A stretch of 64,000 nucleotides of DNA, from NCBI GenBank assembly GCA_964596245.1, contig CAZQSK010000003.1:1-64000 (forward strand), read 5' to 3'. Within the stretch, counting starts at the first letter, position 1, and each line of letters opens with the position of its first letter. This DNA is from RHKK01 sp964596245 (lineage in GTDB: Bacteria; Patescibacteriota; Patescibacteriia; 2-12-FULL-60-25). Under the pieces are notes generated by a model. The model searched no databases, was not told the origin of the DNA, and saw only the letters and a program-made list of their open reading frames with translations. Positions 16,057 to 24,565 of the stretch are shown here, in pieces. A program made the position numbers and the translations under genes.

Positions 16057-16797
16057 ATGCGCACGTTCTACGGGTTCCTGGTGTGTTCGATGTTCGGTCT
16101 CGTGCTGTTCGGCTGCGTGCTGAACCGCAGCGCCATCGGTTGTGATCCCGGTCTGTCCGGGGACATGACGGGGCACTGCGCTCCCATCACCGACGGCATG
16201 ATCATGGTGGATGCGGGCGACGAGCCCGATGCCTTCATGGTCGACGCGGGGCCCGACACGGGCTTCGATGCCAACTTGCCAGACGGCTGGTCGCCCGACG
16301 CGTTCAGGGATCCCGATACAGGGATACCTGACGGCGGCCTACCGGACGCGAACAGGCCGGATACGGGGATGATGGACGGCGGAAGGCCCGAAATCGAGCT
16401 CCGCATCCAGCACGAGTCCGGAGCGCGTTCCGTGGGAGTCGCATACCGCGTCCTCTCGGGCACGACGCCCCTCACGGCGTGGAACTTCGACGGCTGCTAC
16501 GGAGCAACCGGAATGGAGATCCCGCCCGGTGATGGCTGTCTGGTGGCAGATCCGGTTCTCATGTCCGGTCGTACCGTCGAGATGTTCGCTTACGACGGGA
16601 GCGACGGGATGGGAGCAGCCTGCACCATCGCGACCTGCGCGTCGCGTTCGCTCTGCCTGCCGGACTCCTGCCCCGGTACCTTCACCTTCCAGTTCATGAT
16701 CTCTCCGGCCGCGAGCGGCACGGTGATGGTCAACGCGCTGGACACCAACGGAGACACCATCGGCGACCGCGCCACGGTGAGCTACGTCCTGCCCTGA
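16057..16797 (+). CDS. Asp/Pro-rich lipoprotein
   Basis: The 246-residue protein starts with a lipoprotein signal peptide ending in the lipobox LFGC, so it should be lipid-anchored outside the cytoplasm. Residues of about 45-110 are a low-complexity linker of DAG, PDTG and PDAF units. The rest is a Cys-containing beta-rich domain (CTIATCASRSLCLPDSCPG). The DAG/PDTG-type linkers resemble those of lipoproteins in Myxococcota, which hints at the donor. The start follows TAGGAGGTGCCTC. It is solitary, GC-rich, and has its own promoter and terminator. Confidence 0.82.
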   Translation: MRTFYGFLVCSMFGLVLFGCVLNRSAIGCDPGLSGDMTGHCAPITDGMIMVDAGDEPDAFMVDAGPDTGFDANLPDGWSPDAFRDPDTGIPDGGLPDANRPDTGMMDGGRPEIELRIQHESGARSVGVAYRVLSGTTPLTAWNFDGCYGATGMEIPPGDGCLVADPVLMSGRTVEMFAYDGSDGMGAACTIATCASRSLCLPDSCPGTFTFQFMISPAASGTVMVNALDTNGDTIGDRATVSYVLP

Positions 16798-16820
16798 CTT
16801 CGGTCAGGGTATTTTTTTTT
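16792..16820 (+). terminator. Terminator after the lipoprotein gene
   Basis: CCCTGAC-TTCG-GTCAGGG with a UUCG-type loop, then a run of T. The TGA stop codon lies inside the 5' arm. Confidence 0.92.
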
Positions 16821-16837
16821 CCTAAAAGGCCTAGCCC

Positions 16838-16866
16838 TTGCCATTTTTAAGGTATTTCGGTATTAT
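16838..16866 (+). promoter_or_regulatory. Promoter of rpsB-tsf
   Basis: TTGCCA (16838-16843), a 17-bp spacer and TATTAT (16861-16866). It gives an rpsB leader of about 115 nt, containing a CCGTC-TGC-GGACGG hairpin near 16931, a possible site for ribosomal-protein control. Confidence 0.8.
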
Positions 16867-16987
16867 CTCGCCACTAACTAATCACGAGCTTTTTCGCCAA
16901 AACTGGGCCTCCTTCCTTTCCCTCCTTACCCGTCTGCGGACGGCGGCGGGCGGAGACCCTGAGAAAGCCGACTAAAAAAGGATATCT

Positions 16988-17752
16988 ATGCCTAAACTTC
17001 CTCCGTTGGCCGACATGCTCCAAGCGGGCGTGCACTTCGGTCACCAAACGTCCAAGTGGCATCCTAAGATGAAGAAGTTCATCTTCGGCAGCCGTCAGGG
17101 CATCCACATCATCAACCTCGAAGAGACTCAAAAGGCTCTTGATGCCGCTTTGGCGTATGCCAAGAAGGTGACGATGCGCGGTGGTGTGATTTTGTTCGTT
17201 GGTACCAAGAAGCAGGCTTCGTCGATCGTCGAGAAGGCGGCTCTCGGTTGCCAGATGCCGTATGTCAACAAGCGTTGGCTCGGCGGTACGCTTACCAACT
17301 TTGCTTCGATCGCCACTCAGATCCGCAAGTATAAGGATTTGAAGCGCAAGCACGAGAAGGGTGAGCTCGCGAAGTACACCAAGTTCGAACAGCTCAAGAT
17401 TTCGGAACAGATCAAGCTTTTGGAAGAAAAGGTGGGCGGCATGCAGGAGTTGAACCGCATCCCGGACGCCGTGTTCATCCTCGACGTGAAGAAAGACAAG
17501 ACGGCTTTGACCGAAGCTGTGAAGCGTGGAGTAAAGGTGATCGCTGTCTGTGACTCCAACGTGGATCCGACCGACATCGATTTCCCGATTCCGGCCAACG
17601 ATGACGCCGTGAAGGCCATCGAAATGGTAGCCAATCTCATGTCCGCCGCGATCGTCGAAGGTCGCGCCGAATGGGAAGCGGGTCGTGCCAAGCTTGGCGG
17701 CGCCCTCATGAGCAACCAGGCTCAAAAGTTCGCCGAATTGAAAAACAACTAA
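16988..17752 (+). CDS. rpsB: Small-subunit ribosomal protein S2
   Basis: The 254-residue protein has the hallmark S2 segments: AGVHFGHQTSKWHPKMKKFIFG, IHIINLEETQKAL, and MPYVNKRWLGGTLTNF. Length is usual. It is followed 31 bases later by tsf, the standard pair. A weak AAGGAT lies upstream of the ATG. Confidence 0.97.
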   Translation: MPKLPPLADMLQAGVHFGHQTSKWHPKMKKFIFGSRQGIHIINLEETQKALDAALAYAKKVTMRGGVILFVGTKKQASSIVEKAALGCQMPYVNKRWLGGTLTNFASIATQIRKYKDLKRKHEKGELAKYTKFEQLKISEQIKLLEEKVGGMQELNRIPDAVFILDVKKDKTALTEAVKRGVKVIAVCDSNVDPTDIDFPIPANDDAVKAIEMVANLMSAAIVEGRAEWEAGRAKLGGALMSNQAQKFAELKNN

Positions 17753-17783
17753 AATAATTAAGTGGGTTCATAAAAAGAAAACT

Positions 17784-18398
17784 ATGGCCGTCGACAACAA
17801 GCTCGTGATGGAGCTGCGCAACCGCACCTCCGCGGGCATCGTAGACAGTAAGAACGCGCTTGAAGAAGCTGGTGGTGACATGGAAAAGGCGATCGAGATC
17901 CTCAAGAAGAAGGGCGCGATCAAGGCCGCGAAGAAGTCGGCAGAACGCACCGCGACGGAAGGATTGCTCGCGACCTATCTCCATCACAACGGCAAGCTCG
18001 CCGCGATCGTCGAGCTCGCCTGTGAAACCGACTTCGTCGCTCGCAATGAGTCTTTCAAGCAGCTTGCGAACGACCTTGCGCTTCAGGTAGCGGCTTCCGA
18101 TCCGACGTATGTCAGCCCGGAAACGATCCCGGCCGAAGAAGTCGAAAAGAAGAAGGCTGAACTCATGGCCGAGATGGCTGATGATAAGAAGCCGGAAGAC
18201 ATCAAGGCGAAAATCATCGAAGGAAAGTTGAACAAGTGGTATTCAGACGTGTGTCTCACCAAACAGGCCTTCATCAAGGATGAAGAGAAGACGGTGGAGC
18301 AGCTCGTCGCCGCTTTGTCCGGCACCATCGGTGAGAAAATCGTTGTGACGCGTTTTGCCCGCATGCAAATGTCGGCTCCGTCCAATCAGACCTGCTAA
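17784..18398 (+). CDS. tsf: Elongation factor Ts
   Basis: The 204-residue guanine exchange factor for EF-Tu carries the N-terminal UBA-like domain (LVMELRNRTSAGIVDSKNALEEAGGDMEKAIEILKKKG) and the core motif ELACETDFVARNESF. It is shorter than the E. coli protein because the second core subdomain is reduced, as in other short-form EF-Ts. It is cotranscribed with rpsB and followed by a terminator. Confidence 0.96.
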   Translation: MAVDNKLVMELRNRTSAGIVDSKNALEEAGGDMEKAIEILKKKGAIKAAKKSAERTATEGLLATYLHHNGKLAAIVELACETDFVARNESFKQLANDLALQVAASDPTYVSPETIPAEEVEKKKAELMAEMADDKKPEDIKAKIIEGKLNKWYSDVCLTKQAFIKDEEKTVEQLVAALSGTIGEKIVVTRFARMQMSAPSNQTC

Positions 18399-18409
18399 GC
18401 AGACAGAAG

Positions 18410-18433
18410 CGATCCCGTATGGGGTCGTTTTTG
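18410..18433 (+). terminator. Terminator after rpsB-tsf
   Basis: CGATCCC-GTAT-GGGGTCG stem followed by TTTTTG. Confidence 0.85.
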
Positions 18434-18435
18434 TT

Positions 18436-18460
18436 TATAAAAACCCGCTGTTCAGCGGGT
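18436..18460 (-). terminator. Terminator after cmk
   Basis: On the minus strand ACCCGCTG-AA-CAGCGGGT is followed by TTTTTATAAAC. The TGA stop of cmk lies within the 5' arm. Confidence 0.82.
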
Positions 18461-19147
18461 AGAGAGGGGGCGCGCGTAACGCGCATGCTCGCAGATCTGG
18501 GCGATGACCTCTTCGATCGACATCGCGGAGCTGTCGATGCGGATCGCGTCGGGAGCCTGGCGCAGCGGCTCGTGCTCGCGTTCGCGGTCGGCCTTGTCGC
18601 GTTCGTACAGATCGCGCTGCACGGTTGTGAGATCAGCGTACTGTCCACGCGCGACGAGGTCGGCGTGATGACGCACGGCCCGGATGTCCGGATCGGCGTC
18701 GAGGAAGATCTTGACCTCCGCGTCCGGAAAGACGCTCGTCCCGATGTCGCGGCCTTCCATCACGACGCCGCCGTTCACACCGAGGCGGCGCTGCTGCACG
18801 AGCAGGACGCGGCGCACGGCGGGATGCTGCGCGATGATCGGTACGGTGCGCGAGACCTCGGGGGAGCGGATCTCCTTCGAGTGGTCGGTGCCGTTGATGT
18901 GCAGCTTGTCGGGACGGAACGGTCCGTCGTTGACGAACTGCAGGGTCAGGTTCTCGGCCACGCGCGCGATGCTCTCGCCGTCTTCGAGCGGGAGATCGTG
19001 GACGCGAGCGGCGAAGGCGACGGCGCGATAGAGCGCGCCGGTGTCGATGTGGGTGAACTCGAGTCGCGTGGCTACGAGCTTGGCGACCGTGCTCTTGCCG
19101 GCCCCGGCGGGGCCGTCGATGGCGACGATGGGGCGCTGTCTGTGCAC
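18452..19147 (-). CDS. cmk: Cytidylate kinase
   Basis: This 231-residue enzyme phosphorylates CMP and dCMP. The P-loop GPAGAGKS is at residues 12-19, followed by FTHIDTGALYRAVA and VVMEGRDIGTSVFPDAEVKIFLDA, all diagnostic. I chose the GTG at 19147 because CACAGGAGGTTCCA lies directly before it and homologues start here; the longer frame runs through the promoter (TTGACA near 19207 on the minus strand). Codons are strongly GC-ending, unlike other core genes in the window. It is divergent from the Nudix-like gene. Confidence 0.92.
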   Translation of the reverse strand: MHRQRPIVAIDGPAGAGKSTVAKLVATRLEFTHIDTGALYRAVAFAARVHDLPLEDGESIARVAENLTLQFVNDGPFRPDKLHINGTDHSKEIRSPEVSRTVPIIAQHPAVRRVLLVQQRRLGVNGGVVMEGRDIGTSVFPDAEVKIFLDADPDIRAVRHHADLVARGQYADLTTVQRDLYERDKADREREHEPLRQAPDAIRIDSSAMSIEEVIAQICEHARYARPLSTR

Positions 19148-19224
19148 TGGAACCTCCTGTGTTGATCGGAGCTGATGGATTGAAATCCTTAAAACGCCGA
19201 TTGTCAATATTGGGATATGGAGGA

Positions 19225-19247
19225 TTGACATTTTGCTTAAAATATGG
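19225..19247 (+). promoter_or_regulatory. Promoter-like 23-bp block, copy 2
   Basis: Identical over 23 bp to 896-918 (TTGACA, then TAAAATATGG seven bases later). It precedes the Nudix-like gene by 50 bases. Confidence 0.6.
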
Positions 19248-19296
19248 AAGCGTGGCTGTGCGAAACAAGGTGTTTCGGATCACCTGGAGGGCGAGC

Positions 19297-20172
19297 ATGA
19301 GCCATCAGAAAACGGGAGAGCGAGTCATCGTCACGAGAGCGGACGGAAGCAGGGAGATCGTGGAGGGCGCCGTGCGCGTCCACTCCGAGAGCTTCCGCGC
19401 CGACCTGCACCCGACCGAGGAGCAGCTCAGGGAGCGGATCGAGGATGGGCCGAATTTCCGGCCCCACGTCATCCACCACGCCTTCGTCGGGCTCAAGCCC
19501 GGCGCGAGCGGGCCGGCGGAGACCTTTCGCCGCGTCGCAGTGAACCTCGCGGTCACCGAGGGGAGGCCGGGCAAGGACGGCTTCGGCAGCTTCCTCGAGC
19601 ACGCGGTGGTCGAGCCCAAGGGCAACCCGGGCGGCTCGTTCGTCGCCCTCAACCCGCACAACTCGTGCACGCGCGGCCTCATCGTCGTGAGCATCAAGGG
19701 GCGTGACCACGCCGTGATGCAGCGCGAGAGCCGCTCGAAGCGCGTGGACGTCTCGCCGATCTGGCAGATCTGCGCGGGTGGCGGTCCGGAACCGACGCCG
19801 TCGGCCACGTTCCGTTCCGAGGCGCTCGACGAGGCCGGCTGCCGTGTGGTGGACGCGACGCGCGTCTACGAGCTCGGTTTCGGCGAGGGCACGCGCGAGC
19901 AGCTCGGCTTCTACGTCGAGGACGGCTTCATCCGTCAGCGCGTCCACCTCTTCGTCGGCGTCGGCTTCCTCGAGAAGCCGGGGCACACGTACATGGAGGA
20001 AGGGATCAGCGGCATCCGCTTCATCCCCCTCGGCAAGTGGGTCGAGCAGTCGCTCGACGAGATCTACGAGGATCCGTACTGCCAGAAGATCGCCGCGCGC
20101 CTCGTGCTCGACGACGACGGGCAGTTCGCGGGGATCCGTGGGCACCACGCCAGGCATGTGATGGCCACCTGA
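19297..20172 (+). CDS. Nudix-like hypothetical protein
   Basis: The 291-residue protein has a segment TFRSEALDEAGCRV that resembles the core of a Nudix box (R-E-x-x-E-E-x-G), but with the first Glu replaced and the upstream Gly spacing irregular. A later part (EEGISGIRFIPLGKWVEQSLDEIYEDPYCQKIAARLVL) looks like the C-terminal end of ADP-ribose or nucleoside-diphosphate-sugar hydrolases. Catalytic activity is uncertain because the box is incomplete. The ATG at 19297 follows CTGGAGGGCGAGC. The gene is GC-rich and solitary, with its own promoter-like block and terminator. Confidence 0.68.
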   Translation: MSHQKTGERVIVTRADGSREIVEGAVRVHSESFRADLHPTEEQLRERIEDGPNFRPHVIHHAFVGLKPGASGPAETFRRVAVNLAVTEGRPGKDGFGSFLEHAVVEPKGNPGGSFVALNPHNSCTRGLIVVSIKGRDHAVMQRESRSKRVDVSPIWQICAGGGPEPTPSATFRSEALDEAGCRVVDATRVYELGFGEGTREQLGFYVEDGFIRQRVHLFVGVGFLEKPGHTYMEEGISGIRFIPLGKWVEQSLDEIYEDPYCQKIAARLVLDDDGQFAGIRGHHARHVMAT

Positions 20173-20193
20173 CCGCTACCAGCGGTCTTTTTT
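20171..20193 (+). terminator. Terminator after the Nudix-like gene
   Basis: GACCGCT-ACC-AGCGGTC followed by TTTTTT, starting at the stop codon. Confidence 0.85.
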
Positions 20194-20205
20194 CTTTCCA
20201 TACGA

Positions 20206-20211
20206 TATAGT
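20206..20211 (+). promoter_or_regulatory. -10 box of a leaderless-type promoter
   Basis: TATAGT ends six bases before the ATG at 20218. The -35 region lies in the upstream terminator and is poor. Confidence 0.5.
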
Positions 20212-20217
20212 GATGCC

Positions 20218-20823
20218 ATGCCACAACGCGCTTCCAACCTGACGATAGGCACCAATATCGGAAAAATGATTTTTCATGGTCAATCGACCAAGCGCATTGA
20301 GAGCGCGCTTGGAAAAGTCGGCAAAGAAAAAATGCAGGAAGCGCTTTCAAAGCGCGGGTTGGGCGGAAAAGATCATAAGGAGATCGCGAAAGTTTTGTCC
20401 GGTGAACACCGATCGGGCTGGAGACACTCTGATTTGAAAAACTTGGTTGCCGTTTTGCAGGATGTTGATCTGGCCAAGCATGCGAAGTCAGCAGGGGAGA
20501 TGGTGCTTAAAGCGAGTCGTGAGGCACAGGCGGAGGCGAATCCGGGATTGAGTGCCGGCGCCATCAAGGGTCGATTGAAGCGCATCGCTCGCGAACAACG
20601 TGCCGAAGCCGAGGCATCGTCAGAAAAGGAATCGAGCATTCTGGATAACATGCGTGGCGCAATGGGACGAGCGAATAAAGTGGTTCGCGCAAAACCGGAA
20701 GAGGGATCGGGCAATGCGGATATACGCAAACTACGCGAAGAAGTGCGTCAGGAAATGAAACTTCTGCCAAAGATCGTAGTTCCAAAGAAATCCTTGTCTG
20801 ACGGGAGCGGATTCCAGGCTTAA
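20218..20823 (+). CDS. Hypothetical basic helical protein
   Basis: The 201-residue protein has no recognised domain. It is Lys/Arg/Ala-rich and mostly helical (KEKMQEALSKRGLGGKDHKEIAKVL, SREAQAEANPG, KRIAREQRAEAEASSEKES), with no signal or membrane segment. Native codon use and the -10 box six bases upstream support it as a resident gene. Both ends are flanked by the same 17-base terminator tail (20182-20198 and 20838-20854). Confidence 0.65.
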   Translation: MPQRASNLTIGTNIGKMIFHGQSTKRIESALGKVGKEKMQEALSKRGLGGKDHKEIAKVLSGEHRSGWRHSDLKNLVAVLQDVDLAKHAKSAGEMVLKASREAQAEANPGLSAGAIKGRLKRIAREQRAEAEASSEKESSILDNMRGAMGRANKVVRAKPEEGSGNADIRKLREEVRQEMKLLPKIVVPKKSLSDGSGFQA

Positions 20824-20863
20824 GCGGTCACGCCTTGGCGGTCTTTTTTCTTTCACGCTATCC

Positions 20864-20879
20864 TGTGGATATATCCACA
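20864..20879 (+). promoter_or_regulatory. Palindromic operator-like site
   Basis: TGTGGATATATCCACA is a perfect 16-bp palindrome ending six bases before the ATG at 20885, and it overlaps the likely -10 region. It could be an operator. Each half also resembles a DnaA box with one mismatch. Confidence 0.5.
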
Positions 20880-20884
20880 CCCCT

Positions 20885-21874
20885 ATGCCCAAGTCGTCGT
20901 TGTTTCTTGCGTCGGCCTTGGTTCTTTCTTTCGTCCTAAGCGTCCCCACGCCGTCTCATGCCGAAGACTGCGTCCTTTCTATCCGCGCTCAGGACGTAAG
21001 CGTGAATCCTACCGCGCCTTTTCTTAACCAAACGGCTCGCGTTTACGCCACGGTTGAGCCGATTTGTAGCGGCGACACCGAAGGCTCAGTTGTGTTCTTC
21101 GCCAATGGAACGCAAATCGGCAGCAAGCCCATCTCCTACAAAAAGAATGGTCGCGCCGAAGAAGTGTGGATGAACTGGAAACCGACGCAGTACGGCGACA
21201 ACGTCTTGCGCATCGACACCAAGGGAGAGGGTGGTGAAGTCGGTGACTCAGCCACGATTACGATTTTCATCGACAAGGACTCTGATGGTGATGGCACCGG
21301 CGATCGCGATGATTTGGATGATGATAATGACGGCGTACTTGATACTCAGGACCAATTCCCGACCGATCCGACGCGTTCGCGCGATACGGATGGTGATGGT
21401 CAGGATGATTCGGTCGATTCCGACGATGATAACGATGGGTTGTACGACTTTGAAGAAAAACCGATTGGAACCAATCCGTTGAAGTACGACACCGATGGCG
21501 ATGGCGTGGGCGATAAGCAAGATGCCTATCCGTTGGACCCGAAGCGCTCCAAGCTTCCTGAGCCTGTACCTGAACCGACTCCTGCTCCAGCTCCGGCACC
21601 TGCGGCAGCAGCCCCTGCTCCGACCCCGACTACGAATGAACCCGAAACCTTGATCCCGCTCGCGCCTGAGGGAGAAGTGCTTGGTGCGCAATTCGCGGCT
21701 GCCACGACAACCGAGTTGGCCGCAGACGCCAATGCCACGTCAGACGAGAAACCGATCTCGCTGATGGAGTGGATTATGGCGATGGGTGGTTGGTGGTTAC
21801 TCGCGCTGATTATGCTCTTGCTCGCGTTCTTCTTCTTTTGGAAGAGCCGTCGCAAGGAAGACGACAAGGAATAG
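20885..21874 (+). CDS. Secreted, membrane-anchored protein with TSP3-type calcium repeats
   Basis: The 329-residue protein has a signal peptide (cleavage near SHA-ED), an Ig-like beta domain to about residue 125, and then thrombospondin type 3-like repeats rich in DxDxDG units (DKDSDGDGTGDRDDLDDDNDG and similar) at about 130-215. These should bind calcium. A Pro/Ala linker follows, then a C-terminal membrane helix (WWLLALIMLLLAFFFFW) and a basic tail. The protein should display its repeats on the cell surface. The same repeat type recurs in the proteins at 46432, 47015 and 47914. Confidence 0.85.
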   Translation: MPKSSLFLASALVLSFVLSVPTPSHAEDCVLSIRAQDVSVNPTAPFLNQTARVYATVEPICSGDTEGSVVFFANGTQIGSKPISYKKNGRAEEVWMNWKPTQYGDNVLRIDTKGEGGEVGDSATITIFIDKDSDGDGTGDRDDLDDDNDGVLDTQDQFPTDPTRSRDTDGDGQDDSVDSDDDNDGLYDFEEKPIGTNPLKYDTDGDGVGDKQDAYPLDPKRSKLPEPVPEPTPAPAPAPAAAAPAPTPTTNEPETLIPLAPEGEVLGAQFAAATTTELAADANATSDEKPISLMEWIMAMGGWWLLALIMLLLAFFFFWKSRRKEDDKE

Positions 21875-21877
21875 TGG

Positions 21878-21883
21878 TACAAT
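21878..21883 (+). promoter_or_regulatory. Extended -10 of gapA-pgk
   Basis: TGG-TACAAT is an extended -10 box ending nine bases before the gapA ATG, so the leader is at most about 3 nt. Confidence 0.6.
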
Positions 21884-21892
21884 GATGGCGAT

Positions 21893-22900
21893 ATGCCCAA
21901 GATCGCCATCAACGGATTCGGCCGCATCGGCCGCAACGTATTCAAAGCCGGCTTCGCAAAAGCCGGTTTTAACGTGGTTGCAGTGAATGACCTCACCGAC
22001 ACCAAGACATTGGCCCATTTGCTCAAGCACGATTCCACCTATCGCGATTGGGACAAGAATGTCTCGCATGATGAGGACGAGATCATTGTGGATGGAAAGA
22101 AAATCAAAGTCTTTGCCGAAAAAGATCCGACCAAATTGCCTTGGGGCAAGATGGGCGTGGATATCGTGCTCGAATGCACGGGCCGTTTCACCGATCTTGA
22201 GGGCGCTTCGCAGCACATCACCGCCGGAGCCAAGCGCGTGATCTTGAGCGCGCCTGCCAAAGGCGGCGGAGTGCCGACGCATGTGATTGGCGTCAATCAA
22301 AAAGGCGCGGGCAAGAAAGCGAAAGTCATCAATAATGCCAGCTGTACCACAAATTGTATCGCGCCCGTGGCTGCTGTTCTGCATTCCGTGTTCGGTGTGC
22401 GTAAGGCAATGATGACGACGATCCACGCCTACACCGCCGACCAAGTTTTGGTCGATGGTCCGCATAAAGATCTTCGTCGTGCTCGTAGTGCTGCGACAAA
22501 TATCATCCCAACCACAACCGGAGCTGCAACAGCGACAACCGAAGTTATCCCGGAGTTGAAGGGTTTGTTTGATGGCCTTTCCATCCGTGTGCCGGTGCCG
22601 GTTGTTTCCATGTCCGACTTTACCTTTGTGTTGAAGAAGCGCGTCAGCGTCGAACAAGTGAATGAAGCCTTACGGGCTGCCTCCAAAAATCCAATCTGGA
22701 AAGGAATTCTCGAAGTCACGGATGAAGAATTGGTTTCCGGCGATTTTGTCGGCACAACGGCTTCCTGTGTCGTTGATTTGCCCATGACCAAAGTCGTGGA
22801 CGGCGATCTCGTAAAAGTGATTGCCTGGTATGACAATGAATGGGGTTATTCCCACCGTTTGGCCGAGATGGCGCTCGAAGTAGGCAAGAACATGAAATGA
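21893..22900 (+). CDS. gapA: Glyceraldehyde-3-phosphate dehydrogenase
   Basis: This 335-residue glycolytic enzyme has the Rossmann start INGFGRIGRNVFKA and the active-site Cys151 in ASCTTNCIAP; the family signature and length are normal. It oxidises glyceraldehyde 3-phosphate with NAD(P). Its stop overlaps the pgk start as ATGA, so the two glycolytic genes are coupled. Confidence 0.97.
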   Translation: MPKIAINGFGRIGRNVFKAGFAKAGFNVVAVNDLTDTKTLAHLLKHDSTYRDWDKNVSHDEDEIIVDGKKIKVFAEKDPTKLPWGKMGVDIVLECTGRFTDLEGASQHITAGAKRVILSAPAKGGGVPTHVIGVNQKGAGKKAKVINNASCTTNCIAPVAAVLHSVFGVRKAMMTTIHAYTADQVLVDGPHKDLRRARSAATNIIPTTTGAATATTEVIPELKGLFDGLSIRVPVPVVSMSDFTFVLKKRVSVEQVNEALRAASKNPIWKGILEVTDEELVSGDFVGTTASCVVDLPMTKVVDGDLVKVIAWYDNEWGYSHRLAEMALEVGKNMK

Positions 22901-24093
22901 AACTGAATCTACGCAGCCTTTCATCCACGATGAAGCTCCGTGGCAAAACGGTGCTGGTGCGTTTGGATTGGAATGTCCCTTCGACGGGGGAGATGGAGCG
23001 AGAAGCCTCGCTTAAGATTGAGCGCTCGATTCCGTTTTTGCGCTCGTTACAAAAGCGTGGCGCGGTTGTCGTGATCCTCACGCATCTTGGACGACCAAAA
23101 GGAAAAGACAAGCGCTTTTCTACCAAGCCTCTGGTTAAGTTGTTGCAGCGCTCATATGGATTGGATGTGGCGTATCATGCGCAATCTGTTGCAAACAAAA
23201 TCGAGTTGGCTGCGTTGAAGGAATCTTTGTCATCAGCCAAGGCAGGATCATTGCATTTGCTTGAGAATGTTCGTTTTCTTAAGGGTGAAGAAGAGAATGC
23301 CAAAGCCTTGGCTATGGCTTATGCTTCGCTGGGAGATATTTTCATTAATGATGCTTTTGCGTCATGTCATCGCGCGCACGTTTCCGTTTCCGGCCTCGCC
23401 AAAGTGCTTTCTTCGTACGCAGGACCGAATCTTGAGGCTGAAGTCGCAGCGCTTTCCAAGCTTTTGGATAAGCCCAAGGCTCCATTTATTGCCGTGGTTG
23501 GTGGATTGAAGCTTTCAACCAAGCTTCCGGTGATCGAGGCTCTGTGTACGGCTTGCGACAAGGTTTTGATTGGTGGTGCCATGGCCACACCTTTCTTGAA
23601 AGCTAAGGGCTTGCAGGTCGGACGCTCGGTGTATGAAAAAGATGGCGTCTCACTCGCCAAGAAATTATTGAAGCGCAAAGAAATTGTCTTGCCGGTTGAT
23701 GCAGCCGTGACTCAGGACACGAATAAGATGAGCTTGCGCCACATTTCCGTGACGGCACTTTCCGGTAAAGACATGATTGTGGATCTTGGTCCGCAAACGT
23801 TGAAAGCGTGGGGAGCCATCATCAAGTCATCAAAAACAATTTTGTGGAATGGTCCGGTTGGTTTGTCTGAGCATCGTACAACAGGTTTTGGTTCGCGTTT
23901 TCTTGCGCGTGTGATCGGTGTGCGTGCGCAGGGTTCTGCCTACGGGGTCGCCGGCGGGGGAGATACACTCCCGGTTCTTCATGCTGCCAAAGCCGAGCAT
24001 TTGTTCGACTTCGTTTCTACGGGAGGCGGTGCGATGTTGGAATTCATCGCCAAGCGTGGACAATTACCGGGGATATTGGCGTTGTTGCGTTAG
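22897..24093 (+). CDS. pgk: Phosphoglycerate kinase
   Basis: The 398-residue enzyme transfers phosphate from 1,3-bisphosphoglycerate to ADP. Diagnostic parts are KTVLVRLDWNVP, VVILTHLGRPKG, LLENVRFLKGEE, and the C-terminal FVSTGGGAMLEFIAKRGQLPGI. The ATG at 22897 overlaps the gapA stop. Its end overlaps the convergent GNAT gene by four bases. Confidence 0.97.
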   Translation: MKLNLRSLSSTMKLRGKTVLVRLDWNVPSTGEMEREASLKIERSIPFLRSLQKRGAVVVILTHLGRPKGKDKRFSTKPLVKLLQRSYGLDVAYHAQSVANKIELAALKESLSSAKAGSLHLLENVRFLKGEEENAKALAMAYASLGDIFINDAFASCHRAHVSVSGLAKVLSSYAGPNLEAEVAALSKLLDKPKAPFIAVVGGLKLSTKLPVIEALCTACDKVLIGGAMATPFLKAKGLQVGRSVYEKDGVSLAKKLLKRKEIVLPVDAAVTQDTNKMSLRHISVTALSGKDMIVDLGPQTLKAWGAIIKSSKTILWNGPVGLSEHRTTGFGSRFLARVIGVRAQGSAYGVAGGGDTLPVLHAAKAEHLFDFVSTGGGAMLEFIAKRGQLPGILALLR

Positions 24094-24560
24094 ATCTTCT
24101 TCCACAGTCGCTTCATCCGTTCCTTGAAGCCCTGCTTGTACCAGAAGTTCAATCCGATTTTGTTGTTTGAGACTGCACCTAGTTCGATGCGTGTCATCCC
24201 TTTTTCTTTCAACCAATCCGTAGCCGCTGTCATCAACATATTTCCCGCTCCTGATCGGCGGGATTTTTGATCCACGAAAATCGTGCGCATATAACCAATT
24301 TCTTTCATGCGCGTCGCAGGTGAGGTTTTCTGAATCTCACACATAGCAAATCCGATCACTCGCTTGTTTTCAACGGCCACAAATGTCCGCCCTTTGACGC
24401 GCGGTAAATGCTTCAAAAAGAACGCCTTCATGCGTGGCTTGAGTTGCTTGCCCGTCTTGAGCGAAGGATCGAGCTTGGCGTGGTAATCCGTTTGCGCCGT
24501 GTTTAACCGAATCAAGGCGGGGATGTCCGCCTTGGTCGCTCGCCTGATGATAAGTGTCAT
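24090..24560 (-). CDS. GNAT-family N-acetyltransferase
   Basis: The 156-residue protein has a GNAT fold: an N-terminal RRATKADIPALIRLN, the central beta strand IGYMRTIFVDQKSRRSGAGNMLM containing the acetyl-CoA-binding R/Q-x-x-G-x-G/A region, and a C-terminal LNFWYKQGFKE. The substrate is unknown. It lies five bases after eno on the same strand and is probably cotranscribed. Confidence 0.85.
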   Translation of the reverse strand: MTLIIRRATKADIPALIRLNTAQTDYHAKLDPSLKTGKQLKPRMKAFFLKHLPRVKGRTFVAVENKRVIGFAMCEIQKTSPATRMKEIGYMRTIFVDQKSRRSGAGNMLMTAATDWLKEKGMTRIELGAVSNNKIGLNFWYKQGFKERMKRLWKKI

Positions 24561-24565
24561 GCTCC

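Noticed and set aside
18419..19165. Plus-strand open frame antisense to cmk
   Set aside because: It mirrors the cmk coding sequence, which has clear cytidylate kinase motifs and a proper start.
19237..20157. Long open frame (306 codons) antisense to the Nudix-like gene
   Set aside because: GC-rich genes naturally produce long antisense frames. The plus-strand frame has a Shine-Dalgarno sequence, a promoter-like block and a terminator, while this one has none.
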